Shown: positions 14,111-20,412 of the stretch, piece by piece | How positions within the stretch are numbered: position 1 is the first letter of the stretch | Layout: each line of letters begins with the position of its first letter | Source: Mycolicibacterium agri | GTDB taxonomy: Bacteria; Actinomycetota; Actinomycetes; Mycobacteriales; Mycobacteriaceae | Length of the DNA: 39,482 bases | Direction of reading: 5' to 3' | NCBI RefSeq assembly: GCF_002553505.1 | Contig: NZ_PDCP01000054.1 | Coordinates: 1 to 39,482, forward strand | The notes under the pieces: generated by a model | What the model saw: only the letters and a program-made list of their open reading frames with translations | Told to the model about the DNA's origin: nothing | Databases searched by the model: none | Program-made: the position numbers and the translations under genes

Positions 14111-15444
14111 TGCAGAGCTTCCCGCTTGGGCATCTCGTCGGTTTCGACACCGAGTTCATCGACGTCGTCGTAGAGGAAACACGCCGACATCCGGCCGGGG
14201 GCGTGTATCCGTAGCTGCGGGTCGGTGTGTCGACACACAGACGCGGTATGCGGACACCGGCTGGCAAACCGGCAACCCGGATGTGGGTCGACCAGTTCGG
14301 GCACGGTGCCCTCGATGGCCACCAGGTGGCCGCGGGCGTGTTTCGGCGAGGGGACCGCGCCCACCAGCCCACGCGTGTAGGGATGGGCGGGTTGTTCGAA
14401 AACCTCGTCGGCAGGACCTATCTCGGCGATGCGTCCGCCGTACATGACCGCAACCCTGTTGCTGATCCGGCGGACCAGAGATAGATCGTGGCTGATGTAC
14501 AGGATCGCCGTGCGCGTCCGCTCCTGTAGTTCGGCGAGGAGGTCGAGGATACGTGCCTGAATAGTCACGTCCAGCGCGGTGGTGGGTTCGTCGGCGATCA
14601 GCAACTCGGGCCCGGCGGCCAGACCCTGTGCGATCATCACCCGCTGTTTCATACCGCCCGACAGCTCGTGCGGGTACCGCTGCATGATCTTGCGCGGGTT
14701 GGGGATACGCGTGTCGGCAAGCGCCGCGGCTATCCGCTCGTCGAGGACGGCCTGCAGGCGCTTGTGCGGTTTGTGCAATGGGGGGAACAGCAAGGCCGTC
14801 TTCTCGGCCAGGGTCGATCGGCGGTGACCGTCGCGACGCAGCAGGATGTTCGCATGCACGGGGTCCAGTCCGGCTTCGGCTAGCAACCTGCCTGATTGGT
14901 GTTCGGCGAGCACCTCAGCCACCTGGTCGCGGATCGTCAGCGCCGGGTTCAACGCCTTGCCCGGATCCTGGAAGATCATCGAGATGTGGTTGCCGCGGAT
15001 CGCGCGGATCCGTCTGATCGGTGCGGTCATGAGGTCGACCGTCTGTTGCCCGCTGTGATCGCACTTGTCGCAGCCGACGCCCGAACATGACCGGCACGGC
15101 GCTGTGACACGGCCCGTCCGCTGGCAACTGTCGCAGCCGGCGCCGTTGCAGACGGTGCAGGTGACCTTCGGATGAAAAATCGCGTGGCCTGCTGCGAAGA
15201 TGCCCGGCGGTCTCGGTACCAGTTGCAGCAGCGACCTGGCAGTGACGCTCTTCCCGGATCCGGTTTCGCCGACAAGGCCTAGCGTCTCGCCTTCGTGAAT
15301 GTCGAAGTCGACGCCGTCGACCGCATGCACGACGCCGCGCTTGGTGTCGAAGTGGACGCACAGGTTTCGCACCGAGAGCAGCGGCGTTTCGCCGGGGTGC
15401 TGCGGCATCGTGAGGCCGGGCGCGGCGCTGTGGGAGACGTTCAC
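14107..15444 (-). CDS. ABC importer ATP-binding protein, OppD-like, with DnaJ-like zinc module
   Basis: A 445-residue ATPase with Walker A GETGSGKS (59-66), Q-loop MIFQDP (156-161), signature LSGGMKQR, Walker B LLIADEP and LYISHD. Between Walker A and the Q-loop lie two tandem copies of CxxCxGxGCxxC (C96, C99, C104, C107 and C117, C120, C125, C128), the spacing of DnaJ-type zinc repeats; the usual OppD has none. A second insert of about 45 residues before the signature contains RRDGHRR and HKPHKR. The C-terminal domain has CRFASRCP. GTG 15444 overlaps the permease stop (GTGA). Zinc binding is inferred from spacing; its role is unknown. Confidence 0.92.
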   Translation of the reverse strand: MNVSHSAAPGLTMPQHPGETPLLSVRNLCVHFDTKRGVVHAVDGVDFDIHEGETLGLVGETGSGKSVTARSLLQLVPRPPGIFAAGHAIFHPKVTCTVCNGAGCDSCQRTGRVTAPCRSCSGVGCDKCDHSGQQTVDLMTAPIRRIRAIRGNHISMIFQDPGKALNPALTIRDQVAEVLAEHQSGRLLAEAGLDPVHANILLRRDGHRRSTLAEKTALLFPPLHKPHKRLQAVLDERIAAALADTRIPNPRKIMQRYPHELSGGMKQRVMIAQGLAAGPELLIADEPTTALDVTIQARILDLLAELQERTRTAILYISHDLSLVRRISNRVAVMYGGRIAEIGPADEVFEQPAHPYTRGLVGAVPSPKHARGHLVAIEGTVPELVDPHPGCRFASRCPHTASVCRHTDPQLRIHAPGRMSACFLYDDVDELGVETDEMPKREALQ

Positions 15445-16376
15445 CGACCCTCACTTCGCGGATCGAGGACATCGCGCAGACCGTCACCGAACAGGTTGAA
15501 GCCCAGGGACCACAGAAACACCATCAGCCCGGCGAAGGTGGCAACCCACCAACGGCCGGAGACGACGCCGGACTGCCCTTCGCTGACCAGGTTTCCCCAT
15601 TCAGCCAGGCCCGCCTCCGCCAGTCCCAGAAAGCTCAGTGTCGCAGCGAAGATCACCACGGCGCCCATCTGCAGAGTCGCCGCCACGACCACCGGCGTTA
15701 TCGAGTTCGGCAGGATGTCTTTCACATAGATGCGCAGGCGTGAGTCGCCGATAACCCTCGCGGCGTCGACATATTCGTTCTGTTTGGTGTGAATGATCTG
15801 CGCGCGAATTATTCGTGCGTATCGGCACCAACCGAGCACGGTGATCGCGATGATGATGTTCGTGAACGACGGTCCGAGCAGCGCGGCGATCGCCAGGGCC
15901 AGGATGAGCTCGGGCACCGCGAGAAAAACATCGACGACCCTCATCAGCACCTCATCGACCTTGCCGCCCAGGAATCCGGCGACGCTGCCGATGATGACAC
16001 CGATCACGACAGTCAGGGCAACGACGATGAAGGCTAGCTTGAGCGAAGTCCTTGCACCCCAGACGATTCCGTAAAGCACGTCGCCACCTTCGCCCGTTGT
16101 GCCGAGTGGGTGTCCCGGGGTTCCCGGCGGGGCGTTGATCTGCGTCCAGTCTCGCGGCATCTGGTAGGGGTCGGGAAAGTTCGGCTCCATGATCAGCGGG
16201 GCACAGATCGCCATGGTCACCAAGGCGAGGATCAACACCAACCCGATGACCGTCGTCGGGCTGCGCAGCGCGACGGCGGCGAGCTCGCGGAATCTCCGCG
16301 CGCGCGACCGCAACCCCTCCCACCGGCCGACCGGAGCGGCGAATGGCCGCTCCGCACGGTGCGCAAGGTCCGTCAT
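15441..16376 (-). CDS. ABC importer permease, OppC/DppC-like
   Basis: A 311-residue permease with an N-terminal cytoplasmic tail, a first membrane segment (VIGLVLILALVTMAICAPLI) and five more segments. The BPD permease loop EYVDAARVIGDSRLRIYVKDILPN is the ATPase contact. ATG 16376 is chosen because AGGAGG (16385-16390) lies eight bases upstream; a TTG at 16379 is too close. The IS element inserted immediately upstream of this AGGAGG, keeping it intact through the duplicated CCTAGG. It pairs with the permease at 17473-18492. Confidence 0.92.
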   Translation of the reverse strand: MTDLAHRAERPFAAPVGRWEGLRSRARRFRELAAVALRSPTTVIGLVLILALVTMAICAPLIMEPNFPDPYQMPRDWTQINAPPGTPGHPLGTTGEGGDVLYGIVWGARTSLKLAFIVVALTVVIGVIIGSVAGFLGGKVDEVLMRVVDVFLAVPELILALAIAALLGPSFTNIIIAITVLGWCRYARIIRAQIIHTKQNEYVDAARVIGDSRLRIYVKDILPNSITPVVVAATLQMGAVVIFAATLSFLGLAEAGLAEWGNLVSEGQSGVVSGRWWVATFAGLMVFLWSLGFNLFGDGLRDVLDPRSEGR

Positions 16377-16387
16377 CAAGTCAGCCT

Positions 16388-16393
16388 CCTAGG
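16388..16393. repeat. target-site duplication CCTAGG, left
   Basis: CCTAGG here and at 17472-17477 flank the element as a 6-bp duplication of NCTAGN type, as known for IS481. The right copy supplies the TAG stop of the OppB-like gene; the left copy supplies the first bases of the OppC-like ribosome site. Confidence 0.85.
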
Positions 16394-16414
16394 TGTACTG
16401 GGACAGGACGTTGG
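16394..16414 (+). repeat. IS terminal inverted repeat, left
   Basis: Starts TGTACTGGGACAGG and ends GACGTTGG. It matches the reverse complement of 17451-17471 at 17 of 21 positions. Confidence 0.9.
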
Positions 16415-16440
16415 TAGCAGGCGTGTTGGCTTGATGTGAG

Positions 16441-16496
16441 GAGAACCTCCGGGTGGGGTGTGGCTTGTCTAGGTCCACCACCGTCCGGAGGTTCTC
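16441..16496 (+). promoter_or_regulatory. leader hairpin masking the transposase ribosome site
   Basis: Perfect 12-base arms GAGAACCTCCGG (16441-16452) and CCGGAGGTTCTC (16485-16496) end directly before the GTG start at 16497. The right arm contains the Shine-Dalgarno GGAGG (16487-16491). Any transcript that includes both arms can fold and hide the ribosome site, a known way for insertion sequences to prevent expression from outside promoters. A transcript starting inside the left arm or loop would escape it. Confidence 0.6.
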
Positions 16497-17462
16497 GTGT
16501 CCCACCGTAATGCCCGTACGACGTTTCACGGCCGGCTGCTGATAGTGCGCCGGTATCAGGCTGGTTGGCCCAAGGCCCATATCGCGAAAGCGATGGGGGT
16601 TTCGCGTAAATGCGTCCACACCTGGATCAGCCGTTTTGAGACCGAGGGTGAAGACGGTCTTCACGACCGGTCCTCGCGGCCGCATACCAGTCCGAGCCGT
16701 GTTCGGCCCAGCGTGGAGAACCAGATCGTGGCCTGGCGCAAACGCCACCGCTGCGGCCCTGACGAGATCGCCGCCAAGCTCGGGATGTGCCCGCGAACGG
16801 TGTCCCGTGTGCTCAACCGCCGACAGATGCCCCACCTACGCGAGCTGGACCCGATGACCGGTCAGCTGATCCGCGCCTCCAAGACCACCGCTGTCCGTTA
16901 TGAGCGGTCGCGCCCCGGCGAGCTGGTGCACATGGACGTCAAGAAGCTGGGTCGCATCCCCGCCGGCGGTGGATGGCGAGCACACGGACGAGGACGTGCA
17001 CCGGATCGAGATCGCAAGAACGGCCATGGATTCGACTACATTCACTCGTTAGTCGATGACTACTCCCGGCTGGCCTACTCAGAAATCCTGCCCGACGAGA
17101 AAGGCGCTACCTGCGCCGGATTCCTACGACGAGCAGCGCATCATTTCCGCGCACACGGAATCACCACCATCGAAGAGGTGATGACCGACAACGCCTGGGC
17201 CTACCGCTACTCGATCCGTGACGTGTGCGCAGAGCTGGGCGCACGACAAGTGTTCATCAAACCGCACTGCCCATGGCAGAACGGCAAGGTCGAACGGCTC
17301 AACCGCACCCTGCAGACCGAATGGGCCTACAAACGAGTCTTCACCTCTAACGCTCAACGTGCCCAAGCACTTGCACCCTGGCTGCACTACTACAACACTC
17401 AACGACGCCACAGCGCACTCGGCGGCCTCCCACCGATCAGCCGACTGACACCAACGTCATGA
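16497..17462 (+). CDS. IS481-family transposase (DDE type)
   Basis: A 321-residue transposase starting at GTG 16497. The N-terminal helix-turn-helix (AKAMGVSRKCVHTWISRFETEG) and a second one (AAKLGMCPRTVSRVLNRR) bind the ends. The RNase H-like core has HMDVKKL (first Asp), MTDNAWAY (second Asp) and GKVERLNRTLQTEW (Glu). The frame ends inside the right terminal repeat. It looks intact and probably active; expression is likely damped by the leader hairpin. Confidence 0.95.
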   Translation: MSHRNARTTFHGRLLIVRRYQAGWPKAHIAKAMGVSRKCVHTWISRFETEGEDGLHDRSSRPHTSPSRVRPSVENQIVAWRKRHRCGPDEIAAKLGMCPRTVSRVLNRRQMPHLRELDPMTGQLIRASKTTAVRYERSRPGELVHMDVKKLGRIPAGGGWRAHGRGRAPDRDRKNGHGFDYIHSLVDDYSRLAYSEILPDEKGATCAGFLRRAAHHFRAHGITTIEEVMTDNAWAYRYSIRDVCAELGARQVFIKPHCPWQNGKVERLNRTLQTEWAYKRVFTSNAQRAQALAPWLHYYNTQRRHSALGGLPPISRLTPTS

Positions 17463-17471
17463 CTCGGTACA
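17451..17471 (-). repeat. IS terminal inverted repeat, right
   Basis: The right terminal repeat, ending GGTACA. It contains the transposase stop codon (17460-17462). Confidence 0.9.
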
Positions 17472-17477
17472 CCTAGG
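17472..17477. repeat. target-site duplication CCTAGG, right
   Basis: Matches 16388-16393. Removing the element and one copy would join the OppB-like stop TAG directly to the OppC-like AGGAGG, so the ancestral stop overlapped the ribosome site. Confidence 0.85.
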
Positions 17478-18492
17478 CGTCCGCTCCGAGCGTGACCCTC
17501 GGGTCGAGGTATGCGTAGATCACGTCGACGATCAGGTTGACGACGAGGAACACCACCGCCGTGACGAGCACGAAGGCCATGATCGTTGCCCTGTCGCCAC
17601 GGATGACACCTTCGGTGGCCCAGCGCCCGAGGCCGGGCCAGCGGAATACGTTCTCCACGACCACCGAGCCCTGCAGGAGCACGCCCCAGCTCATGCCGAC
17701 GACCGTGACCGTCGGGATGAGTGCGTTGCGCCGCGCGTGCCGCTTTATCACGAGCCGCTCCGGTAGCCCCTTGGCCCGGGCGCTGTCGACGTAATCCTCG
17801 TTCATCTCCTCGACCAACGACGATCGCATCATGCGGGCCGTGACCGCCATGCCCTCGAAACCGAGCACGAAGGCGGGCAGCGCCAGGTGTTTGAGCGCAT
17901 CCCAGAATGCGGTCAGGTTGAAGCTGAGCAGCGAGTCCAGTGTGTAGAACCCGGTGTAGTGGTTGATTGTCGCGTAGATGCCCTCATCGAACCGGCCGAG
18001 GGGAACGATCGGGATGATCAGGTAGAACAGGATGAGCATCAGCAACGCAAACCAGAACAGCGGGAGGCTGGCCCCGGTGACTGTGAAAATCCGGGTCAGG
18101 TGGTCGGATAGCTTGTTGTGACGCGCGCCGGCGAAGGTGCCCAGCCCGATGCCGAGCCCGATCGCGATGAGTGCGCCGAGGGTCGCCAACTCCATCGTCG
18201 CGATGAACCGGCTCGGCAGGACGTCGGCCACCGGCGCCACCGACACTCCCGACCATCCCAGATCACCGTGCAACACGCCCCAGAGCCAGCGCAGGTACTG
18301 CACGGGCAGCGGGTCGTTGAGGCCGTAGCGCTGCTCGAGGGCCGCGATCTCGTCGCGCGACATCTCATGCTCGATGTAGATGGCGATCGGCGAGCCACCG
18401 ATCCGCGAGAGCATGAACACACCGATCGTCACGGCGACGATGACGAGTGGCAGTTTGATCAGACGCCGGATGACGTAATCACGTACCTGCAT
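17473..18492 (-). CDS. ABC importer permease, OppB/DppB-like
   Basis: A 339-residue permease with six predicted membrane segments, beginning with a basic N-terminus and LPLVIVAVTIGVFMLSRI. The loop EDYVDSARAKGLPERLVIKRHARRNALIP is the conserved ATPase contact. ATG 18492 has only a distant GAAGAGG upstream. It follows the substrate-binding protein by 38 bases. The IS sits directly after its stop, so the downstream permease and ATPase genes can be reached only by reading through the element or from a new promoter. Confidence 0.92.
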   Translation of the reverse strand: MQVRDYVIRRLIKLPLVIVAVTIGVFMLSRIGGSPIAIYIEHEMSRDEIAALEQRYGLNDPLPVQYLRWLWGVLHGDLGWSGVSVAPVADVLPSRFIATMELATLGALIAIGLGIGLGTFAGARHNKLSDHLTRIFTVTGASLPLFWFALLMLILFYLIIPIVPLGRFDEGIYATINHYTGFYTLDSLLSFNLTAFWDALKHLALPAFVLGFEGMAVTARMMRSSLVEEMNEDYVDSARAKGLPERLVIKRHARRNALIPTVTVVGMSWGVLLQGSVVVENVFRWPGLGRWATEGVIRGDRATIMAFVLVTAVVFLVVNLIVDVIYAYLDPRVTLGADA

Positions 18493-18530
18493 ATCGTCTC
18501 AATCTCGGTGCCTCTTCCGGCTTCTGGAAT

Positions 18531-20243
18531 TCAGCCCTTGTTGTAGAAGACCCACCTCGGCATGACCCACAGGGGGTTGTAGACGAAGTCCTTCACCCAG
18601 CACTGCATGATCTGCACGTTCTTCTCATCGGCGGCCCATATCCACATCGGATCGTCGTGGATCATCTGTAGCGCTTGCGTGTAGAGCCGCTCGCGCTCAT
18701 CCGGGTCGGTGGAAACCGCGGCCTCGTCAAGGACACTGGCCAATGCGTCGGGATCCCGGTATCCCTGGCGGTAACCGAGCTTTTCGCCCCACTCACCGTC
18801 GGGATGGAAGTAGGTCTGCATGAACTGATATGGATCGGTGAACGGATCGGCGTTCTTGATCCACATCGCGTAGGGGAACGGTGTCTGACCGTGCATCTCG
18901 TCGAACTGCGACTCGGCGACCTGCACGGCATTGACCCGGAATTTCGGATTCAGCTTCTCCAGCGAGTCCTTGAGAATGAGGCCGACGGGCGTGAACGTCG
19001 GGTTGGCCTCCTCGACGAGGATCGACACCTCGAACCCCTTGTCCCAGTAGCCGGTCTCGCGGAACAGCTTCTCGGCCTGAGCTAAGTCCTGCTTGTACTT
19101 CGGGGCGTTCTCGGACCAGCCCAGCACACCGGGCGGTAGGTAGGTCGGGTTGGCGCCGAAGCCTTCGAGGCCCGACTGGACCATGGTGTCGTAGTCGAAG
19201 GCGTAGTCGAACGCCTGGCGAATCCGCGGGTCGTGGAAAAAGTCAGCCGGGATCGTGTCGTTGGGAGGCAACTTCGCCTTGTCGATGTTGAGGTTGAACG
19301 CCAGGTGCAGAGGCTCGAGCAGGAATCCGCTCTCGTCGAAGCAGACGTTCTTGGTGCCCTTGAGTTCGGTGACGTATTGCGGTGTCGGCTCGACCAGGTC
19401 GAAGTCGCCGGCCTTCATGCCGATCACGATGACGCTCGGGTCGTCGACGACCTCCCACCGCGCGTCGAGCTTGGCGGGGCCGTTCCAGTAGTCAGTGAAC
19501 TTCTCGAACATGAGCCGCTCGCCGCGATCCCATTGCTTGAGTTTGTACGGCCCGCTGCCGGCCTCGTTGGTCGTCATGAACTCATTGGTCGTATTCGGTT
19601 GCACGCCACCGTTCTTCTCGACGGCGTCTTTACTCACGATCGCTGCGGGCGGTGAATACGCCACAGTGCCCAGGAAGTAGGCCGCAGGCTGCTTGAGCTT
19701 CACCTCGAACCGGTACGGGTCGACGACGCGGGTCGACTCGATCAGGTCGGTCAGCTTCGACGCTTGTCCCTCGGGCAGATTCATGGTCATCACGCGGTCC
19801 CAGGAGAACTTGACGTCCTCGGCAGTGAGGTCGGTGCCGTCGTGGAACTTCACGCCTTGCCGGATGGGGAAGGTATAGGTCAGGCCGTCGGGAGAAACCA
19901 GGCCGTTTTCCTGAGTCGGTACTTCGGTGGCGATCATCGGCACCGGGTCCGCGCTGTCCGGCGGGATGTCGACGAGGAAGTCATACATCTGGATGATGGC
20001 GCGGTTGCCGAATCCGCCGTCGGTGGTGGCGGCCGGGTCGAGCGATTCCGGCTCGCCGCCAAGCGAGTGGACGAAGACACCCGGGTTCTTCACTTCGGAG
20101 GGCGCGGCGCCCTCCCCGCCGCCTTCACCCTCAGGAGTTGCGGTCCTGCCGCCGCACGACATCGACAACGTGAGCGTGAACGTTGCAAGAATGGCGAGCG
20201 GGATTCGCAGCTTTGTGTGCCGGTCGTGCCGAACGAGTTTCAT
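18531..20243 (-). CDS. ABC importer substrate-binding protein, family 5 (peptide/nickel type)
   Basis: A 570-residue SBP_bac_5 protein. Export signal: basic start, hydrophobic LAILATFTLTLS, then Cys in LSMSCGG, an imperfect lipobox, so probably a lipoprotein. Family features include LDPAATTDGGFGNR, GLTYTFPIRQGVKFHDGTDLTAEDVKFSWDR and FMTTNEAGSGPYKLKQWDRGERL. It captures the substrate outside the membrane for the OppB/OppC permease. ATG 20243 is chosen over the frame's upstream starts because it begins the signal peptide and has GAAGAGGGG upstream; the promoter at 20314-20342 also lies after the earlier starts. Confidence 0.92.
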   Translation of the reverse strand: MKLVRHDRHTKLRIPLAILATFTLTLSMSCGGRTATPEGEGGGEGAAPSEVKNPGVFVHSLGGEPESLDPAATTDGGFGNRAIIQMYDFLVDIPPDSADPVPMIATEVPTQENGLVSPDGLTYTFPIRQGVKFHDGTDLTAEDVKFSWDRVMTMNLPEGQASKLTDLIESTRVVDPYRFEVKLKQPAAYFLGTVAYSPPAAIVSKDAVEKNGGVQPNTTNEFMTTNEAGSGPYKLKQWDRGERLMFEKFTDYWNGPAKLDARWEVVDDPSVIVIGMKAGDFDLVEPTPQYVTELKGTKNVCFDESGFLLEPLHLAFNLNIDKAKLPPNDTIPADFFHDPRIRQAFDYAFDYDTMVQSGLEGFGANPTYLPPGVLGWSENAPKYKQDLAQAEKLFRETGYWDKGFEVSILVEEANPTFTPVGLILKDSLEKLNPKFRVNAVQVAESQFDEMHGQTPFPYAMWIKNADPFTDPYQFMQTYFHPDGEWGEKLGYRQGYRDPDALASVLDEAAVSTDPDERERLYTQALQMIHDDPMWIWAADEKNVQIMQCWVKDFVYNPLWVMPRWVFYNKG

Positions 20244-20283
20244 CGTGCCCCTCTTCCATGGAGGCGGATAGAAATCTCCGTTG

Positions 20284-20300
20284 CCGGAGTATGACTCCGG
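20284..20300. promoter_or_regulatory. 17-bp palindrome in leader of the ABC importer operon
   Basis: CCGGAGT-ATG-ACTCCGG, perfect 7-base arms, lies between the predicted transcription start and the SBP gene. It could be an operator for a repressor or a stable leader hairpin. Confidence 0.45.
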
Positions 20301-20313
20301 TGGACGGGGTTTG

Positions 20314-20342
20314 ACGGTAAATCCGGATTCTCGGGTGATCAA
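20314..20342 (-). promoter_or_regulatory. predicted promoter of the ABC importer operon
   Basis: Reading the minus strand: TTGATC (20342-20337), 17-base spacer, TACCGT (20319-20314). The -10 fits TANNNT. The leader to ATG 20243 would be about 65 bases. Confidence 0.55.
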
Positions 20343-20358
20343 GAAAGACGAGATTCGA

Positions 20359-20370
20359 TTCGACATCGAA
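20359..20370 (-). promoter_or_regulatory. candidate regulator site TTCGATGTCGAA
   Basis: In promoter orientation this near-palindrome differs by one base from the site at 6155-6166 and lies exactly 16 bases upstream of the -35. It also forms part of a longer inverted repeat, TTCGAT-N5-ATCGAA (20354-20370). Confidence 0.55.
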
Positions 20371-20412
20371 ACAATTGCCCCGGACGGGATTTGCTCAGCG
20401 GCGACACCGCGG

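Larger units (their letters stand above)
16394..17471 (+). mobile_element. complete IS481-family insertion sequence, 1078 bp
   Basis: The element runs from TGTAC to GTACA, with 21-bp imperfect terminal inverted repeats (17 of 21 matching), one transposase gene and flanking CCTAGG duplications (16388-16393, 17472-17477). Size, ends and target agree with IS481. Its last 72 bases are identical to window bases 1-72, the second copy. It separates two adjacent permease genes of one operon and is transcribed against that operon. Confidence 0.95.

Noticed and set aside
73..16393. Composite transposon carrying the catabolic cluster as cargo
   Set aside because: The complete IS copy has its own CCTAGG duplication on both sides and splits an operon whose other half lies outside the supposed cargo. 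Two independent insertions explain the data better.
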